Positions 51,296 through 61,113 of a DNA stretch of 64,000 nucleotides are shown piece by piece. A program made the translations under genes and the position numbers. Where the stretch lies: assembly GCF_014648075.1 (NCBI RefSeq), contig NZ_BMQK01000004.1:376048-440047 (forward strand), given 5' to 3'. Numbering within the stretch: position 1 is the stretch's first letter; the number at the start of each line of letters is the position of its first letter. Under the pieces are notes generated by a model, which saw only the letters and a list, made by a program, of their open reading frames with translations, was not told where the DNA came from and made no database searches. The stretch comes from Streptomyces ruber. GTDB lineage: Bacteria > Actinomycetota > Actinomycetes > Streptomycetales > Streptomycetaceae.

Positions 51296-51572
51296 GGGGA
51301 GCGTGGGCCTCCGGAGAGCGCCAACCTCTGGGAAAGCGCCGAACCTCCGGGGGGAGCGCCACAAACCTCTGAGGGAGCGCCGAACCATGGGGGAGCACCG
51401 AACCTCTGGGGGAGCGCCACAAACCTCTGAGGGAGCGCCGAATTTTGGGGGAGCACCGAATCTCCGGGGGGAGCTCCTAACCTCCGGGGGGAGCGCCACA
51501 AACCTCCGAGGGAGCGCCGAACCTCCGGGGGAGCGCCGAACCTCCGGGGAGCGCCAACCTCCGGACGAGCGC
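51296..51572 (+). repeat. 18-21-bp degenerate tandem array C1 upstream of clpP1
   Basis: About 13 copies of a unit of the form GGGAGCGCCGAACCTCCGG, with ACAAACCTCTGA variants, run from 51296 to 51572. Unit length varies from about 16 to 21 bases. No gene is visible. The array is purine-rich on the plus strand in its G-tracts. Confidence 0.85.
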
Positions 51573-51591
51573 CGCCCCCCGAACGGAGCAG

Positions 51592-51732
51592 AAGCCTCCG
51601 ACGGAGCAGAAGCCTCCGACGGAGCAGAGCTCCCGACGTGACGAAGCGGGGCTCCAGGCGGAGCAGAAGCCTCCGACGGAGCAGAGCTCCCGACGTGACG
51701 GAGCAGGGCTCCAGGCGGAGCAGAAGCCGGCG
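51592..51732 (+). repeat. Tandem array C2 (18-bp units and about 63-bp duplications) upstream of clpP1
   Basis: Units of ACGGAGCAGAAGCCTCCG repeat in tandem from 51592. Then a larger block containing GGAGCAGAGCTCCCGACGTG and CGGGGCTCCAGGC occurs twice (about 51606 and 51668). It directly follows array C1. Together they fill most of the tig-clpP1 gap. Confidence 0.82.
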
Positions 51733-51877
51733 CGGCAGAGGCCCCCGCCCGTGCAGCCCCCGGAGAGCATCGCCCGGGCGAGCGAGGGTGACCGCAAGTC
51801 GCCGTCCGCGCGCCGCCTCCACCGCCCCGCCCACCCCGGGCGGCCACGGTCACCGGGCCCCTCCGGACGGCGCGGCA

Positions 51878-51893
51878 TGCGCTGACAGCGAAC
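51878..51893. promoter_or_regulatory. ClgR-like binding site upstream of clpP1
   Basis: The reverse strand reads GTTCGC-TGTCA-GCGCA, close to the TTCGC-N5-GCGAA dyad recognised by ClgR, the known activator of clp and lon genes in actinobacteria. It lies 14 bases ahead of a SigR-like -35 box, a suitable position for an activator. Confidence 0.6.
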
Positions 51894-51906
51894 AGTCCGG
51901 GAAACC

Positions 51907-51933
51907 GGGATGGCACCCGCCTGCCTGCGCGTT
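51907..51933 (+). promoter_or_regulatory. SigR-like promoter of clpP1
   Basis: GGGAT (51907-51911), a 19-base spacer and GTT (51931-51933) differ from the SigR consensus at one base. Clp genes are reported members of the SigR regulon in S. coelicolor. Other promoters in this region cannot be excluded. Confidence 0.5.
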
Positions 51934-52059
51934 AGGGTCCTTGGATACGAGGGCAGGGGAGTCTCCGAAGCCGCCCGGCAGCGGGTGCGCCCAGGGTCCC
52001 AGGCCCCAGCAGAACACGTGAGACGGCCCGGCGCCGTCGTAAGACGAGCAGGTGGATAC

Positions 52060-52680
52060 GTGACGAATCTGATGCCCTCCGCCGCCGGCGAGCCCTCCAT
52101 CGGTGGTGGCCTCGGCGACCAGGTCTACAACCGGCTGCTCGGCGAGCGGATCATCTTCCTCGGCCAGCCGGTGGACGACGACATCGCCAACAAGATCACC
52201 GCGCAGCTGCTGCTCCTTGCCGCCGACCCGGACAAGGACATCAACCTCTACATCAACAGCCCCGGCGGCTCGATCACGGCCGGTATGGCGATCTACGACA
52301 CCATGCAGTTCATCAAGAACGACGTGGTGACCATCGCCATGGGCCTCGCCGCGTCGATGGGCCAGTTCCTGCTGAGCGCGGGTACGCCGGGCAAGCGCTT
52401 CGCGCTGCCGAACGCCGAGATCCTGATCCACCAGCCCTCCGCCGGCCTCGCCGGCTCGGCCTCCGACATCAAGATCCACGCGGAGCGGCTGCTGCACACC
52501 AAGAAGCGCATGGCCGAGCTCACGGCCCACCACACCGGCCAGACGGTCGAGCAGATCACCCGCGACTCCGACCGCGACCGGTGGTTCGACGCCTACGAGG
52601 CCAAGGAGTACGGCCTCATCGACGACGTGATCACCTCTGCCGCCAGCATGCCGGGCGGCGGCGGCACCGGGGCGGCGTAA
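52060..52680 (+). CDS. clpP1: ATP-dependent Clp protease proteolytic subunit 1
   Basis: A 206-residue serine peptidase subunit. The catalytic serine is Ser99 in LAASMGQF, histidine is His124 in LIHQP, and the aspartate lies in TRDSDRD at 167-173. The [11 protein letters not shown] oxyanion loop is at 65-75. ClpP1 forms the protease chamber fed by ClpX and ClpC. I used GTG 52060. The in-frame GTG at 52018 gives 14 more residues, matching the longer S. coelicolor annotation, and cannot be excluded. It is followed 231 bases later by clpP2, on probably the same transcript. Upstream lie ClgR-like and SigR-like sites. Confidence 0.95.
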   Translation: MTNLMPSAAGEPSIGGGLGDQVYNRLLGERIIFLGQPVDDDIANKITAQLLLLAADPDKDINLYINSPGGSITAGMAIYDTMQFIKNDVVTIAMGLAASMGQFLLSAGTPGKRFALPNAEILIHQPSAGLAGSASDIKIHAERLLHTKKRMAELTAHHTGQTVEQITRDSDRDRWFDAYEAKEYGLIDDVITSAASMPGGGGTGAA

Positions 52681-52911
52681 CCGGCGCACACCGGCGCGGG
52701 TCGGAGCACGGCGTGCTCCGGCGCGTGACGTTCTGCGACGGCACGGGACCGGCTCCCACGGCCGACACGGCACCGCTGGTGGTCCGGACCCGCGTACGGC
52801 CGATGCAGGACGGCGCGCGGCCGGTGCACCGCGACCGGCCCCGACTCCGCAAGCCCCCTGAAGCTCCAGCCGACCGCCTCAGCCCCTCTCAAGGCTCCCA
52901 GGAGACCCACA

Positions 52912-53592
52912 GTGAACGACTTCCCCGGCAGCGGCCTCTACGACCGTACGCGCGCCGAGTACACCGGCCCGCAGGCCGAGTCCCGCTACGTCATCCCGCG
53001 CTTCGTCGAGCGCACCTCCCAGGGCGTCCGCGAGTACGACCCGTACGCGAAGCTCTTCGAGGAGCGCGTGATCTTCCTCGGCGTGCAGATCGACGACGCC
53101 TCCGCCAACGACGTCATGGCACAGCTGCTGTGCCTGGAGTCGATGGACCCCGACCGTGACATCTCGGTCTACATCAACAGCCCCGGCGGTTCCTTCACCG
53201 CGCTCACGGCCATCTACGACACGATGCAGTTCGTGAAGCCGGACATCCAGACGGTCTGCATGGGCCAGGCCGCCTCCGCCGCCGCGATCCTGCTGGCCGC
53301 CGGCACGCCCGGCAAGCGCATGGCGCTGCCGAACGCGCGCGTGCTGATCCACCAGCCGTACAGTGAGACCGGCCGTGGCCAGGTCTCCGACCTGGAGATC
53401 GCCGCCAACGAGATCCTCCGCATGCGCTCGCAGCTGGAGGAGATGCTGGCCAAGCACTCCACCACGCCGATCGAGCGGATCCGCGAGGACATCGAGCGCG
53501 ACAAGATCCTGACGGCCGAGGACGCGCTGTCGTACGGCCTGATCGACCAGATCATCTCCACCCGGAAGATGAACAACGAAGCCGTCCGCTGA
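52912..53592 (+). CDS. clpP2: ATP-dependent Clp protease proteolytic subunit 2
   Basis: A 226-residue ClpP. Catalytic Ser122 is in GQAASAAA, His147 in LIHQP, with the aspartate further on in the REDIERD region. A 45-residue N-terminal extension ([18 protein letters not shown]) is typical of ClpP2 in actinobacteria. With ClpP1 it assembles mixed tetradecamers. GTG 52912 has a CAGGAGA site. The gap after clpP1 has no terminator, supporting cotranscription. A large hairpin lies between this gene and clpX. Confidence 0.96.
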   Translation: MNDFPGSGLYDRTRAEYTGPQAESRYVIPRFVERTSQGVREYDPYAKLFEERVIFLGVQIDDASANDVMAQLLCLESMDPDRDISVYINSPGGSFTALTAIYDTMQFVKPDIQTVCMGQAASAAAILLAAGTPGKRMALPNARVLIHQPYSETGRGQVSDLEIAANEILRMRSQLEEMLAKHSTTPIERIREDIERDKILTAEDALSYGLIDQIISTRKMNNEAVR

Positions 53593-53654
53593 CGGAGCAC
53601 GATTCCCCAGCTCACGACTGGTCGGGAGCGCGGGGGAGGTTGTATCGTCTGCCG

Positions 53655-53706
53655 CCCCTTGGCACGGTTTGACACGGTGCACGTCAAAGTGAACCGTGCC
53701 AAGGGG
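53655..53706 (+). promoter_or_regulatory. Large perfect hairpin in the clpX 5' leader
   Basis: CCCCTTGGCACGGTT (53655-53669) and its exact complement (53692-53706) enclose 22 bases that contain a nested TTGAC...GTCAA dyad (53669-53685 region). A TTGTATCGT box at 53640-53648 suggests a promoter whose transcript would begin at or just before this hairpin, about 97 bases ahead of the clpX start. Confidence 0.7.
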
Positions 53707-53802
53707 GGCCCGGACGGGGGGCCCGGCAAGGTACCGTCGGACATAAGGCAGCACCAGGAGCCGCTGGACGTAGGCGTCTCCCAGGCGAAGGGGAAGCACA
53801 CC

Positions 53803-55089
53803 GTGGCACGCATCGGTGACGGCGGCGATCTGCTCAAGTGCTCGTTCTGCGGCAAGAGCCAGAAGCAGGTCAAGAAGCTCATCGCAGGCCCCGGTGTGTA
53901 CATCTGCGACGAGTGCATCGATCTCTGCAACGAGATCATCGAGGAGGAGCTCGCCGAGACGAGCGAGGTGCGCTGGGAGGAACTGCCCAAGCCCCGCGAG
54001 ATCTACGAGTTCCTCGAGGGCTACGTCGTCGGCCAGGAGGCCGCGAAGAAGGCCCTGTCGGTCGCGGTGTACAACCACTACAAGCGGGTCCAGGCCGGTG
54101 AGAACGGCGGCGCCCAAGGGCGCGACGACGCCATCGAGTTGGCGAAGTCGAACATCCTCCTGCTGGGCCCCACGGGCTCCGGCAAGACGCTGCTCGCGCA
54201 AACACTCGCGCGCATGCTGAACGTGCCCTTCGCCATCGCCGACGCGACAGCGCTGACGGAGGCGGGGTACGTCGGCGAGGACGTCGAGAACATCCTCCTC
54301 AAGCTCATCCAGGCGGCCGACTACGACGTCAAGAAGGCCGAGACCGGGATCATCTACATCGACGAGATCGACAAGGTGGCCCGGAAGAGCGAGAACCCCT
54401 CCATCACGCGTGATGTGAGCGGCGAGGGCGTGCAGCAGGCCCTGCTGAAGATCCTGGAGGGCACCACGGCCTCCGTGCCGCCGCAGGGCGGCCGCAAGCA
54501 CCCGCACCAGGAGTTCATCCAGATCGACACGACGAACGTGCTGTTCATCGTGGGCGGCGCCTTCGCGGGTCTGGAGAAGATCATCGAGTCCCGGGCCGGC
54601 GCCAAGGGCATCGGTTTCGGCGCCACGATCCGCTCCAAGCGCGAGCTGGAGAACAAGGACCAGTTCGAGGACGTCATGCCCGAGGACCTGGTCAAGTTCG
54701 GCATGATCCCCGAGTTCATCGGCCGGCTGCCGGTCATCACGAGCGTCCACAACCTCGACCGCAAGGCCCTGCTGCAGATCCTGGTCGAGCCGCGCAACGC
54801 GCTGGTGAAGCAGTACCAGCGTCTGTTCGAACTCGACGGCGTGGAGCTGGACTTCGAGCGCGAGGCCCTGGAGGCCATCGCCGACCAGGCCATCCTCCGC
54901 CAGACCGGCGCCCGCGGCCTGCGCGCCATCATGGAGGAGGTCCTCCAGGCGGTGATGTACGAGGTCCCGTCCCGCAAGGACGTCGCCCGCGTGGTCATCA
55001 CGGCGGACGTGGTCCTGTCGAACGTCAACCCGACCCTGATCCCGCGGGACGCGCGCGGACGGGGTTCGGGGGAGCAGAAGACGGCGTAG
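53803..55089 (+). CDS. clpX: ATP-dependent Clp protease ATP-binding subunit ClpX
   Basis: A 428-residue AAA+ unfoldase. The N-terminal zinc finger has CSFC at 13-16 and CDEC at 35-38. Walker A GPTGSGKT is at 122-129, Walker [10 protein letters not shown] near 184, sensor/arginine-finger region IPEFIGRLP near 306 and C-terminal [10 protein letters not shown]. It recognises and unfolds tagged proteins and threads them into ClpP. GTG 53803 has an AAGGGGA site. The long leader with a hairpin suggests its own promoter besides read-through from clpP2. A 20-bp terminator follows. Confidence 0.97.
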   Translation: MARIGDGGDLLKCSFCGKSQKQVKKLIAGPGVYICDECIDLCNEIIEEELAETSEVRWEELPKPREIYEFLEGYVVGQEAAKKALSVAVYNHYKRVQAGENGGAQGRDDAIELAKSNILLLGPTGSGKTLLAQTLARMLNVPFAIADATALTEAGYVGEDVENILLKLIQAADYDVKKAETGIIYIDEIDKVARKSENPSITRDVSGEGVQQALLKILEGTTASVPPQGGRKHPHQEFIQIDTTNVLFIVGGAFAGLEKIIESRAGAKGIGFGATIRSKRELENKDQFEDVMPEDLVKFGMIPEFIGRLPVITSVHNLDRKALLQILVEPRNALVKQYQRLFELDGVELDFEREALEAIADQAILRQTGARGLRAIMEEVLQAVMYEVPSRKDVARVVITADVVLSNVNPTLIPRDARGRGSGEQKTA

Positions 55090-55103
55090 CTCCCGTACGC
55101 ACT

Positions 55104-55147
55104 CACGGCGGAGGGCCCCGGTCGACCGACCGGGGCCCTCCGCCGTG
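55104..55147. terminator. clpX terminator
   Basis: A 20-bp perfect stem (55104-55123 with 55128-55147) and a four-base loop between convergent clpX and the Pro/Gln-rich membrane protein gene. Confidence 0.92.
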
Positions 55148-55160
55148 TGCGGCGCGACGC

Positions 55161-56162
55161 TCAGGCCTTGACGCGCACTTCCTTGCGGAGCTGGGCCGCT
55201 GTCTCCGCCGTGGCGTTCAGGTCCGGGGCCTTGCCCGACATGGCGTCCGCCAGGTCGACGGTGAGGACGACCCCCATTGTGCTGTGGTCGCCCCAGATGC
55301 AGACCGGCACGCTGACCTCCGCGGGGCCGGACTGGCCACCGCCGCCCAGGCCGGTGCTCGACTTGATCTCCTGGCACTTGAGCACCGCACCGTCGAGCGC
55401 GCTCGGGGTGAAGGCCTTGGGGGCGCCGACCAGTTCCCCGGCGTCCGGCTCCTCCCCGGCGTTCTTCTCCAGCTCGGAGAACATCGCGTCGACGACCTTC
55501 TCCGGGTCCTCGATCTCGCCGTAGACGCCCATGAAATTGAGCATCTTCGCGGCGAGCGGGTTGCTCTCGTCCCCGGCCTCGTACTGGGCGCTCACGTCCT
55601 GGGGGTCGGTCACCCCGTACTTCTCGGCGTCCTTGATGTCGCTCTCGCTGAAGCCGCCGGCGGAGCCCGAGTCCGCGCCCATCTTGTACTCGCCACCGAG
55701 CACCGTCTCCGGCGTCGTCAGCTTGTGGGCCCCGTCGTCCGGAATGTTCGCACCGTCGGCGCTGCCGCCGGCGGCGCCGAAGACGACATACGCGCCCACG
55801 GCGATCATGGCCACGACGGCCACCGCGCCGATGATCAGGCCCGTCTTCTTCTTGCCGCCACCGGACGGCGGCTGCGGGACGTCGTACGGCTGCTGGCCGT
55901 AAGGCGGCTGACCGTACGGGGGCTGGCCGTACGGGCCGGGCTGCTGCGGCGGCTGGCCGTAGGGGCCGGGCTGCTGCGGGGGAACGCCCTGCGGGGGCTG
56001 CTGGGGGTACCCGTAGCCGGGCTGCGGCTGCTGCGGCGCCTGGGGCGGGTAACCGTAGCCGGGCTGGGGCGCCTGCGGCGGCTGGCCGTAGGGACCCGGC
56101 TGGCCGTACGGTCCGGGCTGCTGGGGCTGCCCGCCGTACGGGCCCGGCTGGTTGTGACTCAT
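55161..56162 (-). CDS. Pro/Gln/Gly/Tyr-rich single-pass membrane protein
   Basis: A 333-residue protein. Residues 1-100 are low complexity, made of QPGPYGQP and GYGYPPQ repeats. A KKKTG stop is followed by a transmembrane helix at about 107-128 (LIIGAVAVVAMIAVGAYVVFG). The extracellular 200 residues form one domain with two cysteines (LKCQEIK, VCIWGD) that could pair. Such PQG-rich cytoplasmic tails with an external domain are common in Streptomyces. The external domain is of unknown function, and the tail may mediate clustering. ATG 56162 opens the frame. It is divergent from valS. Confidence 0.85.
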   Translation of the reverse strand: MSHNQPGPYGGQPQQPGPYGQPGPYGQPPQAPQPGYGYPPQAPQQPQPGYGYPQQPPQGVPPQQPGPYGQPPQQPGPYGQPPYGQPPYGQQPYDVPQPPSGGGKKKTGLIIGAVAVVAMIAVGAYVVFGAAGGSADGANIPDDGAHKLTTPETVLGGEYKMGADSGSAGGFSESDIKDAEKYGVTDPQDVSAQYEAGDESNPLAAKMLNFMGVYGEIEDPEKVVDAMFSELEKNAGEEPDAGELVGAPKAFTPSALDGAVLKCQEIKSSTGLGGGGQSGPAEVSVPVCIWGDHSTMGVVLTVDLADAMSGKAPDLNATAETAAQLRKEVRVKA

Positions 56163-56288
56163 CTCTGGGTTCCCCCTCAGGTGCCTTATGCGTTGCTGAC
56201 ATCCTGACGCAGAGGCAGTGCACGGTACGCACCGGGGGCCGCACCGTTACCAACAGAAACGAGTTTCGGGACCGGTCCGTGACACCCC

Positions 56289-56294
56289 TAAACT
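56289..56294 (+). promoter_or_regulatory. -10 box of a leaderless valS transcript
   Basis: TAAACT ends six bases before the GTG at 56301, with no ribosome site. This spacing is typical of leaderless Streptomyces messages. Confidence 0.6.
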
Positions 56295-56300
56295 GGGCCC

Positions 56301-58925
56301 GTGACCGAGAACCCTCAGCAGCAGCCCACAGCGCCCACCACCGAACTGCCGACCCAGTACTCGCCGGCCGACGTAGAGGGGGAGCTGTACGAGCGCTGGG
56401 TAGAGCGGGGTTACTTCGAGGCGGACGCGAAGAGCGACAAGCCGCCGTACACCGTCGTCATCCCGCCGCCGAACGTCACGGGCAGTCTGCACCTCGGGCA
56501 CGCCTTCGAGCACACCATCATCGACGCCCTGACCCGCCGCAAGCGCATGCAGGGCTACGAGACGCTGTGGCAGCCCGGCATGGACCACGCCGGCATCGCC
56601 ACGCAGAACGTGGTCGAGCGCGAGCTGGGCAAGGAGGGCAAGTCCCGCCACGACCTCGGCCGGGAGGCCTTCGTCGAGCGCGTCTGGCGGTGGAAGGGCG
56701 AGTCCGGCGGGCAGATCTCCGGGCAGATGCGCCGCCTCGGCGACGGCGTCGCCTGGTCGCGTGAGCGCTTCACCATGGACGAGGGCCTCTCCCAGGCAGT
56801 CCGGGCCATCTTCAAGAAGCTCTACGACGACGAGCTGATCTACCGCGCCGAGCGCATCATCAACTGGTGCCCGCGCTGCCTCACCGCGATCTCCGACATC
56901 GAGGTCAATTACCAGGACGACGACGGCGAGCTGGTCTCCATGAAGTACGGGGAGGGGGACGACACCATCGTTGTCGCCACCACCCGTGCCGAGACCATGC
57001 TCGGCGACACGGCCGTCGCCGTGCACCCCGACGACGAGCGCTACAAGCACCTCGTCGGCAAGCTCATCCGCCTGCCGCTCACCGACCGCTCCATCCCGGT
57101 CGTCGCCGATGCCCACGTCGACCCGGAGTTCGGCACGGGAGCCGTCAAGGTCACCCCGGCGCACGACCCGAACGACTTCGAGATCGGCCAGCGCCACGAC
57201 CTGCCCAACATCGCCGTGATGGACGAGCACGCGGTCATCACGGTCCCCGGCCCCTTCCAGGGCCTGGACCGCCTCGAGGCCCGCTCCGCCATCGTCGCCG
57301 CGCTGCGCGCCGAGGGCCGGATCGTCGCCGAGAAGCGCCCGTACGTCCACTCGGTCGGCCACTGCTCGCGCTGCAGCACCACCATCGAGCCGCGGCTGTC
57401 CCTGCAGTGGTGGGTCAAGGTCGGTCCGCTGGCGAAGGCCGCCGGTGACGCCGTCCGCGACGGCCGGGTCAAGATCCACCCGCAGGAGATGGAGAAGCGG
57501 TACTTCGACTGGGTCGACAACCTCCACGACTGGTGCATCTCGCGCCAGCTGTGGTGGGGCCACCGCATCCCCGTCTGGTACGGGCCGAACGGCGAGGTCG
57601 TCTGCGTCGGACCCGACGACGAGGCCCCCACCGGCGAGGGCTGGCACCAGGACACCGACGTCCTCGACACCTGGTTCTCGTCCGGCCTGTGGCCGTTCTC
57701 CACGCTCGGCTGGCCCGAGCAGACCGAGAGCCTCGCGAAGTTCTACCCGAACTCCGTCCTGGTCACCGGCTACGACATCCTCTTCTTCTGGGTCGCCCGG
57801 ATGATGATGTTCGGCCTGTACGCGATGGACGGCACCCCGCCGTTCCACACCATCGCCCTGCACGGCATGGTCCGCGACCAGTTCGGCAAGAAGATGTCGA
57901 AGTCCTTCGGCAACGCGGTCAACCCGCTGGACTGGATGGACAAGTACGGCAGCGACGCCCTGCGCTTCACCCTCGCCCGCGGCGCCAACCCGGGTGTCGA
58001 CGTGCCGATCGGCGAGGACTGGGTCCAGGGCTCCCGCAACTTCGCCAACAAGATCTGGAACGCCACGCGCTTCGCGCTGATGAACGGCGCGACGGTCGCG
58101 GGCCCGCTGCCGGACCCGTCGGAGATGTCGGCGACCGACCGCTGGATCCTGTCCCGGCTGAACGCCACGGTCGCCGAAGTCGACGCCTTCTACGACGACT
58201 ACGAGTTCGCCAAGCTGTCGGACGCCCTGTTCCACTTCGCCTGGGACGAGGTCTTCGACTGGTACGTCGAGCTGTCCAAGACGACGTTCACGGGCGGCGG
58301 CGAGGCCGCGAAGGTGTCCGGCCGGGTCCTGGGCGAGGTCCTGGACGTCACGCTGCGCCTGCTCCACCCGATCGTCCCCTTCGTGACCGAGACCCTCTGG
58401 ACCACGCTCACGGGCGGCGAGTCGGTCGTCATCGCGGACTGGCCGGCCGACAGCGGCTTCCGTGACGCCGGCGCCGAGCGGGAGATCGAGACCCTCCAGC
58501 AGGTCATCACCGAGGTCCGCCGCTTCCGCGCCGACCAGGGCCTCCAGCCCGGCCAGCGCGTCCCGGCCCGCCTGACCCTGGACGGCACGGCGCTCGCGTC
58601 CCACGAGGCCGCCATCCGCCAGCTGCTGCGCCTGCAGCCGGAGGGCGAGGGCTTCACGGCGACGGCCACGCTGCCGGTCGCGGGCGCCGAGGTCGCACTG
58701 GACCTGTCCGGCACGATCGACGTCGCGGCCGAGCGCAAGCGGCTCGCCAAGGATCTGGCCGCCGCGCAGAAGGAGCGCCAGCAGGCCGAGGCCAAACTGG
58801 GTAACGAGGCGTTTCTGGCCAAGGCGCCCGACCACGTCGTGGAGAAGATCCGCACCAGGCTGGCGAAGGCCGACGAGGACATCGCTCGGATCGAGAACCA
58901 GCTGGCGAAGCTGCCGGCAGGCTGA
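56301..58925 (+). CDS. valS: Valyl-tRNA synthetase
   Basis: An 874-residue class I aminoacyl-tRNA synthetase that charges tRNA-Val. The HIGH motif appears as HLGH at 64-67 in [13 protein letters not shown]. The editing domain (CP1) spans about 190-340. KMSKS is at about 531-535 in [11 protein letters not shown]. The anticodon-binding domain precedes a C-terminal coiled coil at about 810-870 ([18 protein letters not shown]), as in other bacterial ValRS. The start is GTG 56301, which appears leaderless. No T-box is visible in the short upstream region. Confidence 0.97.
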   Translation: MTENPQQQPTAPTTELPTQYSPADVEGELYERWVERGYFEADAKSDKPPYTVVIPPPNVTGSLHLGHAFEHTIIDALTRRKRMQGYETLWQPGMDHAGIATQNVVERELGKEGKSRHDLGREAFVERVWRWKGESGGQISGQMRRLGDGVAWSRERFTMDEGLSQAVRAIFKKLYDDELIYRAERIINWCPRCLTAISDIEVNYQDDDGELVSMKYGEGDDTIVVATTRAETMLGDTAVAVHPDDERYKHLVGKLIRLPLTDRSIPVVADAHVDPEFGTGAVKVTPAHDPNDFEIGQRHDLPNIAVMDEHAVITVPGPFQGLDRLEARSAIVAALRAEGRIVAEKRPYVHSVGHCSRCSTTIEPRLSLQWWVKVGPLAKAAGDAVRDGRVKIHPQEMEKRYFDWVDNLHDWCISRQLWWGHRIPVWYGPNGEVVCVGPDDEAPTGEGWHQDTDVLDTWFSSGLWPFSTLGWPEQTESLAKFYPNSVLVTGYDILFFWVARMMMFGLYAMDGTPPFHTIALHGMVRDQFGKKMSKSFGNAVNPLDWMDKYGSDALRFTLARGANPGVDVPIGEDWVQGSRNFANKIWNATRFALMNGATVAGPLPDPSEMSATDRWILSRLNATVAEVDAFYDDYEFAKLSDALFHFAWDEVFDWYVELSKTTFTGGGEAAKVSGRVLGEVLDVTLRLLHPIVPFVTETLWTTLTGGESVVIADWPADSGFRDAGAEREIETLQQVITEVRRFRADQGLQPGQRVPARLTLDGTALASHEAAIRQLLRLQPEGEGFTATATLPVAGAEVALDLSGTIDVAAERKRLAKDLAAAQKERQQAEAKLGNEAFLAKAPDHVVEKIRTRLAKADEDIARIENQLAKLPAG

Positions 58926-59025
58926 TCCCCAGTTGTCTCCGCCGTCGCGGAGGTGACCCGGACCTGGCCGCTGCTGACAAGGACGAGGTCCGGTGGTCCC
59001 CGCCGCTGCGGGGGTTGACGGTCGG

Positions 59026-59075
59026 CGTGGACGAGGGCCCCGGAACCGAACGGTTCCGGGGCCCTCGTCCACGCC
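59026..59075. terminator. valS terminator
   Basis: Arms of 24 bases (59026-59049 with 59052-59075) form one of the longest hairpins in the window. Two smaller hairpins precede it (CCCCGC/GCGGGG near 59000 and CCGGACCT/AGGTCCGG at about 58958-58993). Confidence 0.9.
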
Positions 59076-59110
59076 GCGAGCCGCCTCACGCCTCTGTCGG
59101 CGACCCTCCG

Positions 59111-59116
59111 TAGACT
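59111..59116 (+). promoter_or_regulatory. -10 box of a leaderless folC transcript
   Basis: TAGACT ends six bases before the GTG at 59123, and no ribosome site is present. The arrangement is the same as at valS. Confidence 0.62.
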
Positions 59117-59122
59117 GGCCCC

Positions 59123-60643
59123 GTGAGTGAGCTCCCCCCGGACGACAACAGCGCGCGGCCCGACCCGCTCGACGACTTCGACGAGCTGATCGAGGCCGAG
59201 ACCAGCCGCGACCCCGACCTCGCGGTCATCGAGGCGGGCAGCCGCACCCTGCGCGCCCAGAGCGGGCCGCCGCAGGCCGACGTGCCCGCGCGCCCGGCCG
59301 ACCCCGAGGTCGACGCGGCCCTGCGCGAGGTGGAGGCGGACCTCGCCACGCGCTGGGGCGAGACCAAGCTGGAGCCGTCGGTCGGCCGCATCGCCGCGCT
59401 GATGGACGTGCTGGGGGAGCCGCAGCGCTCGTACCCCTCGATCCACATCACCGGCACCAACGGCAAGACGTCCACCGCCCGCATGATCGAGGCGCTGCTC
59501 GGCGCGTTCGACCTGCGCACCGGCCGGTACACCTCGCCGCACGTCCAGTCGATCACCGAGCGGATCAGCCTGGACGGCGCCCCGATCGACGCCGAGCGGT
59601 TCATCGAGACGTACCGGGACATCAAGCCCTACGTCGAGATGGTGGACACCTCCCAGGAGTACCGGCTGTCCTTCTTCGAGGTCCTCACCGGCATGGCGTA
59701 CGCGGCCTTCGCGGACGCGCCGGTCGACGTGGCCGTCGTCGAGGTCGGCATGGGCGGCAGCTGGGACGCGACGAACGTGATCGACGCGGACGTGGCCGTC
59801 GTGACGCCCATCGACCTGGACCACACCGACCGCCTCGGCAACACCCCGGGCGAGATCGCCGGCGAGAAGGCGGGCATCGTCAAGCAGGACGCGACCGTGA
59901 TCCTGGCGCAGCAGCCGGTGGACGCGGCGCAGGTGCTGCTGAAGAAGTCGGTCGAGGTGGACGCGACGGTGGCCCGCGAGGGCCTGGAGTTCGGGGTCGT
60001 CTCCCGGCAGCTCGCCGTCGGCGGGCAGATGGTGACGCTGCGCGGCCTCGGCGGTGAGTACGAGGACGTGTTCCTGCCGCTGCACGGCGCCTACCAGGCG
60101 CACAACGCGGCGGTGGCGCTGGCGGCCGTGGAGGCGTTCTTCGGCGTCGGCTCCCAGCGGCCCCAGCCGCTCGACATCGACACCGTGCGCAAGGCGTTCG
60201 CGTCGGTGTCCTCGCCGGGCCGCCTGGAGGTCGTACGGCGTTCGCCGACCGTGGTCCTGGACGCGGCGCACAACCCCGCGGGGGCCCGTGCCACGGCGGA
60301 GGCGGTCAGCGAGGCGTTCGACTTCAGCCGGCTGATCGGGGTGGTCGGCGCGAGCGGTGACAAGAACGTACGGGGGATGCTGGAGGCGTTCGAACCGATC
60401 TTCGCCGAGGTCGTGGTCACCCAGAACTCCAGCCACCGCGCGATGGACGCCGACGAACTGGCGGCGATCGCGGTCGAGGTGTTCGGCGAGGACCGGGTCC
60501 AGGTGGAGCCGCGGCTGCCCGACGCTCTGGAGGAGGCGATCACGCTGGCCGAGGAGGAGGGCGAGTTCGCGGGTGGCGGGGTCCTCGTCACCGGTTCCGT
60601 GATCACCGTGGGCGAGGCCCGACTGCTGCTGGGAAGGGGCTGA
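59123..60643 (+). CDS. folC: Folylpolyglutamate/dihydrofolate synthase
   Basis: A 506-residue Mur-ligase-like enzyme that adds glutamate to dihydropteroate and folates. An acidic 60-residue N-terminal extension is longer than in E. coli FolC. The P-loop GTNGKTSTA is at about 111-119. LDHTDRLGNTPGEIAGEKAG, the second signature, is at about 232-252. A C-terminal ligand domain contains LDAAHNPAGA. GTG 59123 follows a TAGACT box by six bases, so it is probably leaderless. It is the first gene of a compact run with the DUF4233 gene (eight bases on) and ndk. Confidence 0.96.
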   Translation: MSELPPDDNSARPDPLDDFDELIEAETSRDPDLAVIEAGSRTLRAQSGPPQADVPARPADPEVDAALREVEADLATRWGETKLEPSVGRIAALMDVLGEPQRSYPSIHITGTNGKTSTARMIEALLGAFDLRTGRYTSPHVQSITERISLDGAPIDAERFIETYRDIKPYVEMVDTSQEYRLSFFEVLTGMAYAAFADAPVDVAVVEVGMGGSWDATNVIDADVAVVTPIDLDHTDRLGNTPGEIAGEKAGIVKQDATVILAQQPVDAAQVLLKKSVEVDATVAREGLEFGVVSRQLAVGGQMVTLRGLGGEYEDVFLPLHGAYQAHNAAVALAAVEAFFGVGSQRPQPLDIDTVRKAFASVSSPGRLEVVRRSPTVVLDAAHNPAGARATAEAVSEAFDFSRLIGVVGASGDKNVRGMLEAFEPIFAEVVVTQNSSHRAMDADELAAIAVEVFGEDRVQVEPRLPDALEEAITLAEEEGEFAGGGVLVTGSVITVGEARLLLGRG

Positions 60644-60651
60644 GGTCCGGC

Positions 60652-61020
60652 ATGCGTGTCCTCTGCGCTTCGACGCTGATCGGTGAGTTCTTCGTGATCG
60701 GCTTCGCCGGGCTGGTCGCGATGAAGGACCCGGACCTGTCCATGACGACGGTGTGGACGGTCTGCGGGGTCGCGATGGTCCTGTCCGTCCTGCTGTGCGG
60801 GATGATCACGCGGCCGGGCGGAGTGCAGCTCGGCTGGGCGCTGCAGATCGCGCTCGTCGCCAGCGGCTTCTTCGTGCCCGTCATGTTCTTCATGGGCGCG
60901 GTGTTCGCCGCCCTGTGGTGGGCGTCGATCCACTACGGGCGGAAGATCGACGAGGCGAAGGCCCGCTTCGCCGCGCAGGCGGAGGCACAGGCCCCGGGAG
61001 CGGCGGGCGAGGCCTCCTGA
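60652..61020 (+). CDS. DUF4233 membrane protein
   Basis: A 122-residue protein of the actinobacterial DUF4233 family, which is regularly found between folC and ndk. Four hydrophobic segments are visible (5-25, 32-52, 60-78, 80-94), starting CASTLIGEFFVIGFAGLVAM and including WALQIALVASGFFVPVMFF. A charged C-terminal tail (IDEAKARFAAQAEAQ) is cytosolic. No enzymatic motif is present. Its ATG lies eight bases after the folC stop, so it is cotranscribed. The conserved position suggests a link to the neighbouring pathways, but the function is unknown. Confidence 0.88.
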   Translation: MRVLCASTLIGEFFVIGFAGLVAMKDPDLSMTTVWTVCGVAMVLSVLLCGMITRPGGVQLGWALQIALVASGFFVPVMFFMGAVFAALWWASIHYGRKIDEAKARFAAQAEAQAPGAAGEAS

Positions 61021-61113
61021 CGCTGACGCTGACGCTGTGTGACAAGTGATCGGCACGGCCCTGTAGCCTCATGGCTCCGCACATGCACATTGTGAGATGA
61101 AGGAGTCATCGTC

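Noticed and set aside
51149..52100. Long leftward frames across the tig-clpP1 repeats
   Set aside because: They translate the repeat array into low-complexity Arg/Ser/Pro sequence and are open in several frames at once, as expected from stop-free repeats.
56165..56300. T-box riboswitch ahead of valS
   Set aside because: The upstream region to the divergent gene is too short and the message appears leaderless.
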